From assembly GCA_947462095.1 (NCBI GenBank), contig CANHNQ010000028.1, positions 1 to 32,622 of the forward strand: a DNA stretch of 32,622 bases. Reading direction: 5' to 3'. A program made the translations under genes and the position numbers. Under the pieces are notes generated by a model, which saw only the letters and a program-made list of their open reading frames with translations, was not told the origin of the DNA and did no database searches. This DNA is from Gemmatimonadota bacterium. Its GTDB lineage: Bacteria; Gemmatimonadota; Gemmatimonadetes; Gemmatimonadales; Gemmatimonadaceae. The stretch's first letter is position 1. Every line of letters starts with the position of its first letter. Shown here piece after piece: positions 1 through 9,176 of the stretch.

Positions 1-970
1 CATACCCAACCACGATATCCGGAAGGCCATCCGCATTGAGATCGCCGACGGCCAGCGCGTACGGCGCCGTTTGCTCCCGCCCGAAGGACGTCCCCGGTGC
101 AAAGCCGCCGTCCCGGGTACCGGCATAGAGTGAGAGGCCGTTCGCTTCGTCGATGGCAACGAGATCGACCAACCCGTCGCCATTGAAGTCGCCCGCCTCC
201 GAGGCCCGAATCGCGGCGTCGGCCGGACCGAACGGCACGCCGGTGAACGCCGGCGCCGAGCCCGTGCGCGTCTGCTGGAGGTAGACCATGCTCTGCCCGC
301 CATCGCGATGCGGCACGATGAGGTCCACCAGCCCGTCGCGGTTCACGTCGGCCGGGGTGATCGTGGTGGCCGACTCCTGCGAGAAGCGCTGACACTGGTC
401 GTCGAACCGTCCCGCCCCGCGATTCAGACACAGGTAGTTGCCGCCGGGGTTCTTGCCGTAGCGGTTCGCCACGATGATGTCGGGCAGCCCGTCGCCATTC
501 ACATCCGCCACGCTCGCGTTCCGCGTGGGCCACTCGGCCTTGCCGAAGGTCGAGCCCACCGTGAAGTGCCCCGTCCCGTCGTTGAGGTACACGAGCTTCG
601 GATCAGGACGGTCGTTACTGAGCACGACGTCGAGATCGCCGTCCCGGTCGAGATCCACCAGACGCGCCGCGTACGAGCGATCGGAGGCGGTACCCAGATC
701 ACGGGCCGGCGCGAAACCACCCGTGCCGTCGCCGATCAGGACCCGGTCCACCAACGGCCAGTGACGCCCCTTGGCGAGCATGATGTCCGGCTTGCCATCG
801 CCGTTCACATCGCCAATGCTGGCATTGGCGGAGGTTTCGGAGGTCGTCTCGAGCAGGAGCACGCGATCGAACGTCGGCAGCGTCGGCAACGTGGGCTGCG
901 CGTGCGCGCTGGGGACGGCGACGGACAGCGACATCGCCACGAGGGCGGCAGTGATTCGTGAGGAGGACAT
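1..970 (-). CDS. FG-GAP/VCBS repeat protein, exported (C-terminus runs off the window)
   Basis: Reverse-strand frame opens with MSSSRITAALVAMSLSVAVPSAHAQ (signal peptide) and stays open to position 1. Repeated DVNGDGKPDIMLA, DLDRDGDLDVVLS, DVNGDGLPDIIVA, DVNRDGLVDLIVP, DFNGDGLVDLVAI, DLNADGLPDIVVG motifs are typical of FG-GAP/VCBS. Absent from the ORF track because no stop lies inside the window. Confidence 0.9.
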   Translation of the reverse strand, partial: MSSSRITAALVAMSLSVAVPSAHAQPTLPTLPTFDRVLLLETTSETSANASIGDVNGDGKPDIMLAKGRHWPLVDRVLIGDGTGGFAPARDLGTASDRSYAARLVDLDRDGDLDVVLSNDRPDPKLVYLNDGTGHFTVGSTFGKAEWPTRNASVADVNGDGLPDIIVANRYGKNPGGNYLCLNRGAGRFDDQCQRFSQESATTITPADVNRDGLVDLIVPHRDGGQSMVYLQQTRTGSAPAFTGVPFGPADAAIRASEAGDFNGDGLVDLVAIDEANGLSLYAGTRDGGFAPGTSFGREQTAPYALAVGDLNADGLPDIVVGY

Positions 971-1047
971 GCCCCAACCTGCTGTCGGATGCGATCGCTC
1001 GCCAGCGCCGGTGGACGTCGCGGCGGGGGAACGCCACTCCCAGATTT

Positions 1048-1156
1048 CTCTGCGACCTCTGCGACCTCTGCCGCTCTGCGTGATCAGGCACCCCGGGGTC
1101 GGCGGCGACCGTTGCTGAACCGATCACGCAGAGATGAGGAGAACACGGAGGCCACG
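1048..1156. repeat. Intergenic phased short repeat with inverted-repeat arms
   Basis: CTCTGCGAC at 1048-1056 and 1057-1065, CTCTGCCG at 1066-1073, CTCTGCG at 1074. CTCTGCGTGATC (1074-1085) is a perfect 12-bp inverted repeat of GATCACGCAGAG (1122-1133), followed by GAACACGGAGGCCACGG. Confidence 0.75.
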
Positions 1157-1203
1157 GGGGGCCAGCTGACCATGACGGACTCAGCCGTGTCAACCGGAGC
1201 CAG

Positions 1204-1228
1204 TTGACATAGGGGTGGGGGGTATACA
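1204..1228 (+). promoter_or_regulatory. Candidate copper-responsive promoter/operator upstream of the copper chaperone gene
   Basis: TTGACA (1204-1209) followed by G-tract element ATAGGGGTGGGGGGTAT (1209-1225). The right half resembles CsoR-type operators (ATACCC..GGGGGTAT). The spacing to an obvious -10 is not ideal. Confidence 0.35.
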
Positions 1229-1278
1229 ACTTGAAAGAATTTACATAGCCCCCATTCCTCATTTCAACGGGTGGATCG

Positions 1279-1488
1279 ATGGACAAGCTCACGATGCAGA
1301 TCACCGGCATGACCTGCGGCCATTGCGTCGCCGGCGTCACGCGCGCCCTCAAGGGCGTCCCCGGCGTCACCGTCGATCAGGTGGCCATCGGCACGGCCTC
1401 CGTGGCGTACGACCCGACGGCCACCACGTCGGCCGACATCACCACGGCGGTGGAAGAGGAAGGCTACCACGTCGTGTCGGCGGCCTAG
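1279..1488 (+). CDS. copZ: Heavy-metal-associated (HMA) domain copper chaperone, CopZ-like
   Basis: 69 aa, [30 protein letters not shown] with the GMTCxxC metal-binding motif, directly upstream of a CopA-type ATPase. Confidence 0.85.
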   Translation: MDKLTMQITGMTCGHCVAGVTRALKGVPGVTVDQVAIGTASVAYDPTATTSADITTAVEEEGYHVVSAA

Positions 1489-1501
1489 CACGGGACGCAC
1501 C

Positions 1502-3913
1502 ATGACGGCGACCGCGCCCCCGGGCACCGCCCATCGCACGATCCGCATTCCGGTCACGGGGATGACGTGCGCGGCCTGTCAGTCGCGCGTGCAGCGCACG
1601 CTGCAGAAGCAGCCGGGCGTCAACGACGCCACCGTGAACCTGATCCTCAACGACGCCACGGTCACCTTCGACCCAGCCGCCACGTCCCCCGACGCGCTCG
1701 TCGCGGTCATCCGCGACGTGGGCTACGGCGCGTCGCTCGCGGTCCCCGATCAGACGGCGCTCGACGAGCAGGACGCACGAGACGACAGCGCGACCGCCGA
1801 GTATCACACGCTCCGCCGCAAGGCGGTGGGGAGTGGCATCGCGGGGGTGATCGCGATGCTCATCTCCATGCCGCTCATGAGCCAGCTGGCCGCCACGACG
1901 CACGTGCACGGCGGCGCGTCGTCGGTGGGCGATCCGTTCATGCGCTGGACCATGACGGTGCTCGATCCGGCGTGCCGGCGCGCGGCGCCGTGGATGTACG
2001 CCGTCGACCCGCGCGTGACGACCTGGCTCCTGCTCGTGCTGACGCTCGTGGTCATGACGTGGGCGGGTCGTCACTTCTACACCGGTGCCTGGAGCGCCTT
2101 TCGGCACCACGCCGCCGATATGAACACGCTGGTGGCGGTCGGCACCGCAGCGGCCTTTCTGTACTCGCTGGTGGCCACGGTCGCGCCCGACTTCTTCATC
2201 AGCCGCGGCGTGGCGCCCGATGTGTACTACGAAGCGGTCGTCCTCATCATCGCGTTCATTCTCACGGGCAACAGCTTCGAGGCGCGCGCCAAACAGCGGA
2301 CGTCGTCCGCACTGCGGGCGCTCGTGCATCTGCAACCCAAGACGGCGCGTGTTCTGCGCGATGACGCGGAGCGCGATCTGCCGGTCGAATCGGTGATGGC
2401 CGGCGACACCGTGATCGTGCGCCCCGGCGAACGGATCCCCGTCGACGGCGAACTCCTCGCGGGACGCAGTGCCGTTGACGAAAGCATGCTGACCGGCGAA
2501 TCGATGCCGGTCGCCAAAGCCGTCGGCGACCGCGTGATCGGCGGCACCATGAACACCACCGGCGCCTTCCGTTTCCGCGCCACGACCGTGGGCAGCGACA
2601 GCGTGCTGGCGCAGATCGTTGCACTCATGCGCGATGCACAAGGCTCACGGGCGCCGATTCAACGGCTCGCCGATCGCATCTCCGGCATCTTCGTGCCCAT
2701 CGTGCTGGCGCTCGCGGTCGTGACGTTCGTGATCTGGTTCATTGCGGCGGAGCAGGCGCCGGCGGTGCGCGCTGGCGCGGCGGCCGTCGCGGTCTTGATC
2801 ATCGCCTGCCCCTGCGCCATGGGGCTCGCGGTGCCAACGGCGGTGATGGTGGCCACCGGCACAGGCGCCGAACTCGGCGTGCTCATCAAGGGTGGTGAAG
2901 CCCTGCAGCGGGCCGCTGATCTGAACACGGTGCTCCTCGACAAAACCGGCACCGTGACCGAAGGGCAACCGGCGGTCACCGATGTCATCCTCGCGCCGGA
3001 CAGCACGTTCCGACACCGCGAGACGGCGCTGCTCCAGTTGGTGGCGTCCATCGAATCCCGCAGTGAACATCCGCTGGCCGAGGCCATCGTGCGCCATGTC
3101 AAGGCGCGCGGCCTCGCCGTCGCGGAACCGGACACCTTCGCATCCGTGACCGGACGTGGTGCGATCGGCGTCGTGCGCGACGACGGCCCAGCGGTCGCGA
3201 TCGCGGTCGGCAACGCGGCCTTGATGGCCGACTACGCCGTGCACACCGCGCCGCTACATGCGGACGCGGACCGTCTCGCCGCCGATGGCAAGACGCCGAT
3301 GTTCGTGGCCATCGAGGGCGTCCTCGCCGGCCTCATCGCGGTGGCGGATCCGATCAAGGAGAGTTCGCGGGGCGCGATCGCGCAGTTGCGCGCGATGGGG
3401 CTCGACGTCGTCATGCTGACGGGCGACAATCAGCGCACGGCCGACGCCGTGGCGCGCTTGGCCGGCATCGATCGGGTCGTGGCCGAGGTGCTGCCGGCGG
3501 GCAAGGTGGCGGAGATTGTGCGACGGCAGGCGGCCGGGGGTGTGGTGGCGATGATCGGCGACGGCATCAACGACGCCCCAGCGCTGGCGCAGGCGGATGT
3601 CGGCATGGCCATGGGGACCGGCACCGACGTCGCGATCGACGCGGGCGACATCGTGCTCATGCGCGGCGACTTGCACGCGGCGGCCCAGGCCATCGCCCTC
3701 TCGCGGCGTACGATGCGCACCATCAAGCAGAATCTTTTTTGGGCGTTCGTGTACAACGTGATCGGGATTCCCGTGGCCGCCGGTGCCTTGTATCCGGCCT
3801 TCGGCCTCTTGCTCAGTCCCATTCTGGCGAGTGCGGCGATGGCGTTCAGCTCGGTCAGTGTCGTATCGAACAGTCTGCGGTTGCGGGGCTTCGCGACCAC
3901 GCGGCCGTCGTGA
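1502..3913 (+). CDS. copA: Copper-translocating P1B-type ATPase
   Basis: 803 aa. GMTCAAC N-terminal [15 protein letters not shown] (CPC), [18 protein letters not shown] (HP motif), [16 protein letters not shown]. Confidence 0.95.
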   Translation: MTATAPPGTAHRTIRIPVTGMTCAACQSRVQRTLQKQPGVNDATVNLILNDATVTFDPAATSPDALVAVIRDVGYGASLAVPDQTALDEQDARDDSATAEYHTLRRKAVGSGIAGVIAMLISMPLMSQLAATTHVHGGASSVGDPFMRWTMTVLDPACRRAAPWMYAVDPRVTTWLLLVLTLVVMTWAGRHFYTGAWSAFRHHAADMNTLVAVGTAAAFLYSLVATVAPDFFISRGVAPDVYYEAVVLIIAFILTGNSFEARAKQRTSSALRALVHLQPKTARVLRDDAERDLPVESVMAGDTVIVRPGERIPVDGELLAGRSAVDESMLTGESMPVAKAVGDRVIGGTMNTTGAFRFRATTVGSDSVLAQIVALMRDAQGSRAPIQRLADRISGIFVPIVLALAVVTFVIWFIAAEQAPAVRAGAAAVAVLIIACPCAMGLAVPTAVMVATGTGAELGVLIKGGEALQRAADLNTVLLDKTGTVTEGQPAVTDVILAPDSTFRHRETALLQLVASIESRSEHPLAEAIVRHVKARGLAVAEPDTFASVTGRGAIGVVRDDGPAVAIAVGNAALMADYAVHTAPLHADADRLAADGKTPMFVAIEGVLAGLIAVADPIKESSRGAIAQLRAMGLDVVMLTGDNQRTADAVARLAGIDRVVAEVLPAGKVAEIVRRQAAGGVVAMIGDGINDAPALAQADVGMAMGTGTDVAIDAGDIVLMRGDLHAAAQAIALSRRTMRTIKQNLFWAFVYNVIGIPVAAGALYPAFGLLLSPILASAAMAFSSVSVVSNSLRLRGFATTRPS

Positions 3914-4029
3914 CACGGCCACCACGCACCGCACGTCAGCCGTAAACTGCTCACGCGACCGGCGCCAACCCGTTACCCTGCTGGTATGACGGACAGCGAC
4001 GCACACTCCGACCCGAGCAGGCGGTATCC

Positions 4030-5913
4030 GTGACCGTGTCCAGTTCCGAGGCGCTCCGACAGACGTTCCGTGATGTCGCCATCGGCATGGTGATCACGGA
4101 CGTCGACGGGCAGATCCTCCAGACGAACGAGGCATTCTGCCGTCTGCTCGGCTACGACGACGCGGTCCTGACCGGCCGCGCCATCCGGTCGCTGATTCAC
4201 GCCGACGATCAGGCGCTCGATGCACAGGTACTTCGCGACCTGTTGGCGGGTGTGCGCCGTAGTGACGTGATTACGAAACGCTTCGTACACGCCAGCGGTC
4301 GCGAAATCTGGGGGGACGTCAACTTCTCGGTCGTCCGCGACGAGCACGGCGCGCCGGCGTTCATTGTGCGCATGACCGAGGATGTCTCGGCGCGGAAGCA
4401 GGCGCAGAACGAGCGCGACCGGCTGTTCGACCTGTCGCTGGATATGTTGAGCATCGCCAACTTCGACGGCTGGTTCACGCAGGTGAACCCGGCCTGGACG
4501 CGGTGCCTGGGGTGGACGGCCGAGGAGCTCACCAGCCGTCCCCTGATCGAGTTCGTGCACCCCGACGACCGCGAGGCCACGCTGTTGGCCCGCAGCCGGA
4601 TCCTCCCCGGTCAGCCCATTCGCGGTTTCGAGAACCGCTATCTGTGCAAGGATGGATCATTCCGCTGGCTCTCGTGGAGCGTCCATCCGCAAGTGGACAC
4701 GCAGCAGGTCATCGGCGTGGTACGCGATATCACCGATCTGAAGCGAGACGAGGCCGAACGGCGGCTGCTCGAGGCGCGCGTGGTCCGGGCCCAGCGGATG
4801 GAGGGCATCGGCACGCTGGCCGGCGGGATTGCGCATGACCTGAACAACGTGCTCGCCCCGATCATGTTGTCCGTCGACATGCTCAAGGAGGAGCTGCGCA
4901 CCGAGGCCCAGCGTGAGGTGCTCGGCACGATCAAAGCGAGCACGGAACGGGGCGCTGACATGCTGCGACAGGTGCTGTCGTTCGCCCGCGGCGTGGAAGG
5001 GGAGCGCGTGGTGCTGAGCATCGCGGCGGTCATGCGCGATGTGCTGCAGCTCGTCAGCGATCGCCTCATGTCCAACGTGGAGATCCGTATGTCACTGCCG
5101 GAGAACCTGTGGGCGTTCACCGGCGACTCCACGCAAATCCAGCAGGTGTTGCTCAATCTGATCCTGAATGCCCGCGACGCGATGCCCGGCGGTGGCACGA
5201 TCACCATGTCGGCGGGCAACGCGGTCTTACGCGCGGCGGACGTGCCCACGCCCGACCTCCCCGCTGGCGCCTACCTGCAGATCGAGGTGCGCGACACCGG
5301 CCATGGCATCGCCCCCGATCATCTCGACAAGATTTTCGACCCCTTCTTCACGACCAAGGGCGTTGGCGAAGGATCCGGACTGGGTCTCTCCACCTCCATG
5401 TCGATCGTACGGAGCCATGGCGGATTTCTGCACGTCGAGAGCGCGCTCGGCGTTGGCACGACCTTCCGGCTGTCGCTCCCCGCGTCGACGGAGCCGGCCA
5501 TCCCCGTCGTCGATCCCGCGCCGACGCTGCCACAGGGGGGCGGCGAGTGCATTCTGGTCATCGACGATGAGGCGTCGATCCGTCGCCTGCTCGAGGCCTC
5601 GCTGCAGCGCGCCGGCTACCGGGTCCTCCTCGCCGCCGACGGCGCGGAGGGGGTGGCGCGCTTCACGGCGCACCGTGGCGAGATCGCGCTGGTCCTCACG
5701 GACCTGATGATGCCCGTCATGGACGGCATGGCGACCATCCGGACGATCCGCGCGATCGACCCGACCGTCGGGATCATGGCGATGAGCGGCGTGGCCACCG
5801 CCGAACGCCGCATCGAGGTGCTGGGCCAGGGCGCCTCGCACTTCCTCGCCAAGCCGTTCGCGGCCGACACGCTGCTGTCCGCGGTACGCGCCGCCATGCC
5901 GGACGTCGCGTAG
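4030..5913 (+). CDS. PAS-domain hybrid sensor histidine kinase with C-terminal receiver domain
   Basis: Two PAS-like segments (GMVITDVDGQILQTNEAFCRLLGY; MLSIANFDGWFTQVNPAWTRCLGW), H-box GTLAGGIAHDLNNVLAPI, N-box QQVLLNLILNARDAMPGGG, GLGLSTSMSIVRSHGG, receiver ILVIDDEASIRRLLEA...VLTDLMMPVMDGMATI. GTG start. Confidence 0.9.
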   Translation: MTVSSSEALRQTFRDVAIGMVITDVDGQILQTNEAFCRLLGYDDAVLTGRAIRSLIHADDQALDAQVLRDLLAGVRRSDVITKRFVHASGREIWGDVNFSVVRDEHGAPAFIVRMTEDVSARKQAQNERDRLFDLSLDMLSIANFDGWFTQVNPAWTRCLGWTAEELTSRPLIEFVHPDDREATLLARSRILPGQPIRGFENRYLCKDGSFRWLSWSVHPQVDTQQVIGVVRDITDLKRDEAERRLLEARVVRAQRMEGIGTLAGGIAHDLNNVLAPIMLSVDMLKEELRTEAQREVLGTIKASTERGADMLRQVLSFARGVEGERVVLSIAAVMRDVLQLVSDRLMSNVEIRMSLPENLWAFTGDSTQIQQVLLNLILNARDAMPGGGTITMSAGNAVLRAADVPTPDLPAGAYLQIEVRDTGHGIAPDHLDKIFDPFFTTKGVGEGSGLGLSTSMSIVRSHGGFLHVESALGVGTTFRLSLPASTEPAIPVVDPAPTLPQGGGECILVIDDEASIRRLLEASLQRAGYRVLLAADGAEGVARFTAHRGEIALVLTDLMMPVMDGMATIRTIRAIDPTVGIMAMSGVATAERRIEVLGQGASHFLAKPFAADTLLSAVRAAMPDVA

Positions 5914-5939
5914 GCGCGGCGACGGCGCGCGGACAGGGG

Positions 5940-5965
5940 CGTCGCGCCCACCGCTAGGCGCGACG
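5940..5965 (+). other. Hairpin between the histidine kinase gene and nuoA (possible terminator stem without T-tract, or leader element)
   Basis: CGTCGCGCC (5940-5948), loop CACCGCTA, GGCGCGACG (5957-5965): perfect 9-bp stem. No U-tract follows. Confidence 0.45.
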
Positions 5966-6061
5966 TGGGCCCATCGCTAGTTTCCGCACCGTAACGGCGC
6001 CATGCGCCGGTCGTGTTCGGTACCCGCCTGTTGGAACCTGTCGGTCTCCCTCGTCCCCACG

Positions 6062-6427
6062 ATGAGCCCCTACGTCACCTTCCTGCTGTATCTGCTGGCG
6101 ATCATCGGCTTTCTTGGGCTCGTGCTCACGCTGAACGCGTGGCTCGGCCCCAAGCCGGCGATGACCAGCACCAAGTTCGAGCCGTTCGAATGCGGTGCGA
6201 CCCCCGTGGATATCGTGAACGTGAAGGCCGTACCGATCAAGTATTACGCGGTCGCGATCCTCTTCATCCTGTTCGACCTCGAAACGATGTTTCTGTTCAT
6301 CTGGGCCCTTGGCGCCCGGCCGCTCTCGGGGTTTCTGATGTTCACGCTGGCGCTGTTCGTCTTTCTGCTCGTCATCAGCCTCTTGTACGTCTACAAGGCG
6401 CGTATTCTGGAAGCGGTCACGGAGTAA
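6062..6427 (+). CDS. nuoA: NADH-quinone oxidoreductase subunit A
   Basis: MSPYVTFLLYLLAIIGFLGLVLTLNAWLGPKP...KFEPFECGATPVD...KYYAVAILFILFDLETMFLFIWA. ATG at 6062 fits the family N-terminus better than the ORF-track start at 6002. Confidence 0.93.
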   Translation: MSPYVTFLLYLLAIIGFLGLVLTLNAWLGPKPAMTSTKFEPFECGATPVDIVNVKAVPIKYYAVAILFILFDLETMFLFIWALGARPLSGFLMFTLALFVFLLVISLLYVYKARILEAVTE

Positions 6428-6429
6428 TC

Positions 6430-6981
6430 ATGTACGGCAAACCGCTTCCCATCGTGGACGCCCTCGGCGCCCCGGCTACGAACGCGAGCGCATCCACGCA
6501 CACCAAGCACGCGTCGTTCGAGTATCTCACGACGCGCAAGGACGAACTGGTCGGCTGGGCACGCAAGTTCTCGCTGTTCCCGTATCCGTTCGTGACGGCG
6601 TGCTGCGCCATGGAGTTCATGGCCGTCAGCGCCTCTGCGTACGACACCGACCGCTTCGGCGCCGCCCTGCCCCGCTTCTCGCCGCGTCAGGCCGACCTGC
6701 TGATGGTCGTCGGCACGGTCACGCAGAAACAGGCGCCGATCCTGCTCAAGGTGTACGAGCAGATGTGCGAGCCCAAATGGGTCATGGCCTTCGGGGTCTG
6801 CGCCACCTCGGGCGGGTTCTATCAGAACTACGCGTCGCTGCCCGGCATCGACCGCATCATTCCGGTGGACGTGTACGTGCCGGGATGTCCGCCGCGCCCC
6901 GAGATGGTGATCGACGGCATCATGCAGTTGCAGGAGAAGATCGCCAACGGCAAGCACCACATCGTCAACGAGTCGTTCTGA
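6430..6981 (+). CDS. nuoB: NADH-quinone oxidoreductase subunit B
   Basis: FSLFPYPFVTACCAMEFMA...DLLMVVGTVTQKQAPILLKVYEQMCEPKWVMAFGVCATSGGFY...YVPGCPPRPEMVIDGI. N2 cluster cysteines present. Confidence 0.96.
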   Translation: MYGKPLPIVDALGAPATNASASTHTKHASFEYLTTRKDELVGWARKFSLFPYPFVTACCAMEFMAVSASAYDTDRFGAALPRFSPRQADLLMVVGTVTQKQAPILLKVYEQMCEPKWVMAFGVCATSGGFYQNYASLPGIDRIIPVDVYVPGCPPRPEMVIDGIMQLQEKIANGKHHIVNESF

Positions 6982-6983
6982 CG

Positions 6984-7484
6984 GTGACCACGCCGATTCT
7001 CGATCTCGTGGCGCAGCAGCTCGCGCCGAACGCCGGTATCGCATCGCTTGGCGTGCAGCATGGCGTCCTGGTGCTCCAGCTCGAACCGGCCGCGCTCCTG
7101 GCCGTCGCGACGCGCCTCAAGTCGGAGTTCGCCTTCGACCTCTTTCTCGATGTCACGGCGGTGGACTGGCCCGATGCCCCGCTGCGCTTTGAAGTGGTGC
7201 ACCATTTCTACTCGACCACGCACAAGGTGCGCGTGCGCCTGAAGACGCGGGTGAGTATCGACGATCCCACGGTGGACACGCTGACCTCGCTGTTCGGATC
7301 GGCCGGCTATATGGAGCGCGAGTGCCACGACATGTACGGCATCGTGTTCCGCGGCAACGACGATCTCCGCCCCATTCTGCTGTACGAAGGCTTCTCGGGA
7401 CATCCGCTGCGCAAGGACTACCCCAAGCAGCTGGAGCAGCCGCTGGTCCCCTACCGTCCGCCGCAGGGTACCCTTGTCCGCTAG
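6984..7484 (+). CDS. nuoC: NADH-quinone oxidoreductase subunit C (30 kDa)
   Basis: GTG start at 6984; YMERECHDMYGIVFRGNDDLRPILLYEGFSGHPLRKDYPKQ signature. Confidence 0.93.
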   Translation: MTTPILDLVAQQLAPNAGIASLGVQHGVLVLQLEPAALLAVATRLKSEFAFDLFLDVTAVDWPDAPLRFEVVHHFYSTTHKVRVRLKTRVSIDDPTVDTLTSLFGSAGYMERECHDMYGIVFRGNDDLRPILLYEGFSGHPLRKDYPKQLEQPLVPYRPPQGTLVR

Positions 7485-8691
7485 CATCCCGAATCCGGTC
7501 CGCTCGGCCTTCACCACGCACGAGCGCGACGACACGGTCATCGTCAACATCGGCCCGTCGCACCCGGCCACCCACGGCACGGTGCAGATCATCGCCGAAC
7601 TCGATGGCGAGAAAGTGCTGCGCACCGACGTGCACTGCGGCTATCTGCACCGCGGTTTCGAAAAGGAGTGCGAGGATCACACCTGGCACAACCTGATCCC
7701 GTACGTCGACCGCCTGAACTACTGCTCCGCCCTGATCAACGACTTCGCCTACTGCGATGCCGTGGAACAGATGATGGGCATCGAGATCACGCCGCGCACG
7801 AAGTACCTGCGCACGCTGCTGTCTGAGTACATGCGCATCACCGACCACCTCACGTGCGTGGCGGCGAGTCTCATGGAGCTCGGCGCGATGACCGCGTTCC
7901 TGTATCTGGTCACGGTGCGCGATTTCATGTACGAGCATCTCGCGGCGCTCACCGGCGCGCGCGTGACGTACTCGTACGGCCGGATCGGCGGACTCGCCAA
8001 CGACGTCCCCGACGGTTGGTTCACGCGTCTGCGCGAGATCCTCGCCGAGTACGAGACGTACATCGAGCGCGTGCACGGGCTGGTCGATCGCAACCGTATT
8101 TTCATCGACCGGCTGCGCAACGTGGGCACGATCAGCACCGCCGATGCCCTGCACTGGGGATTCACCGGCGTGATCCTGCGCTCCACCGGCGTGCCCCGCG
8201 ACCTGCGCAAGGATACGCCGTACCTGGCGTACGCCGAGCTCGATTTCGATGTCCCCGTGGGCATCAACGGCGACAACTACGATCGCTATTACGTGCGCAT
8301 GCGCGAGATGGACGAATCGGTCTACATGATCCGTCAGCTCATGGACATGATGCCCGAGGGGCCGATCAACGTCGACGACCGCCGCTGCGTGTTCCCCGAG
8401 AAGACGCTCGTGTACAACGAGATCGAATCGCTGATCAATCACTTCAAGCTCGTCATGGACGGCCCGTCCGTGCCGGCTGGTGAGATCTACGTGGCGCACG
8501 AAGCGCCCAATGGCGAACTCGGGTTCTTCCTCGTGAGCACCGGCGGCGGGACGCCGCACAAGGTGCACGTGCGGTCCCCCAGCTTCGTCCACATGGGCGG
8601 CGTGCACCGCATGCTCAACGGCCATCAGCTCGCCGACGTCGTCACGACGTTCGGCTCCGTCAACATGATCGGTGGGGAGTGCGATCGATGA
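7474..8691 (+). CDS. nuoD: NADH-quinone oxidoreductase subunit D (49 kDa)
   Basis: 405 aa, TTG start; VNIGPSHPATHGTVQIIAELDGEKV, HCGYLHRGFEKECEDHTWHN, C-terminal SVNMIGGECDR. Confidence 0.96.
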   Translation: MSASIPNPVRSAFTTHERDDTVIVNIGPSHPATHGTVQIIAELDGEKVLRTDVHCGYLHRGFEKECEDHTWHNLIPYVDRLNYCSALINDFAYCDAVEQMMGIEITPRTKYLRTLLSEYMRITDHLTCVAASLMELGAMTAFLYLVTVRDFMYEHLAALTGARVTYSYGRIGGLANDVPDGWFTRLREILAEYETYIERVHGLVDRNRIFIDRLRNVGTISTADALHWGFTGVILRSTGVPRDLRKDTPYLAYAELDFDVPVGINGDNYDRYYVRMREMDESVYMIRQLMDMMPEGPINVDDRRCVFPEKTLVYNEIESLINHFKLVMDGPSVPAGEIYVAHEAPNGELGFFLVSTGGGTPHKVHVRSPSFVHMGGVHRMLNGHQLADVVTTFGSVNMIGGECDR

Positions 8692-9176
8692 CCGGTCTGG
8701 TACAACGTCTGATTCCCGAATTCGAACAGTGGAAGCGCCGTTATCCGGCCGGCTTCGAGGGATCGCTGTCGATTCCTGCGCTCCGTCGCATTCAGGAAGA
8801 GCGCGGCTACATCGCCGACGAAGACATCACCGACCTCACGGCCTATCTTGGCGTGCCGCGCACGCAGATCGATGAGGTCGTGGCGTTCTACACGCAGTTC
8901 ACCCGCGTTCCGCTTGGCAAGCACCACATCCAGGTGTGCCATAACGTGAGTTGCTCGCTGCGCGGCGCCGAGGGGCTGGTGAAGCATCTGTGCGCGCGCC
9001 TCGGCATCCAGCCCGGGGAAACCACCGCCGACGGACAGTTCACGCTGACCACGGTGGAGTGTCTCGCGTCGTGCGGCACGGCGCCGATGATGATGGTGGG
9101 CGACGCGTACTACGAGAATCTGACGCCGGCCTCGGTCGATGCGCTCCTCACCGCGTGGAAAGGAAGCGCCGCATGA
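8688..9176 (+). CDS. nuoE: NADH-quinone oxidoreductase subunit E (24 kDa, 2Fe-2S)
   Basis: VVAFYTQFTRVPLGKHHIQVCHNVSCSLRGAEGLV...TVECLASCGTAPMMMV. ATGA overlap with the nuoD stop. Confidence 0.94.
   Translation: MTGLVQRLIPEFEQWKRRYPAGFEGSLSIPALRRIQEERGYIADEDITDLTAYLGVPRTQIDEVVAFYTQFTRVPLGKHHIQVCHNVSCSLRGAEGLVKHLCARLGIQPGETTADGQFTLTTVECLASCGTAPMMMVGDAYYENLTPASVDALLTAWKGSAA

Noticed and set aside
308-961. 217-aa forward ORF
   Set aside because: Antisense to the FG-GAP/VCBS protein, which has a signal peptide and repeated DxNGDGxxD motifs.
1048-1156. CRISPR array
   Set aside because: Units are 7-9 nt without spacers, and arms are inverted rather than direct repeats of 23 nt or longer.
1439-2641. 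400-aa reverse ORF antisense to copA
   Set aside because: Shadow ORF; the sense strand carries complete P1B-ATPase motifs.
7153-8625. 490-aa reverse-strand ORF antisense to nuoC/nuoD
   Set aside because: Low-information Arg/His/Asp-rich translation; the forward strand carries NuoD signatures.
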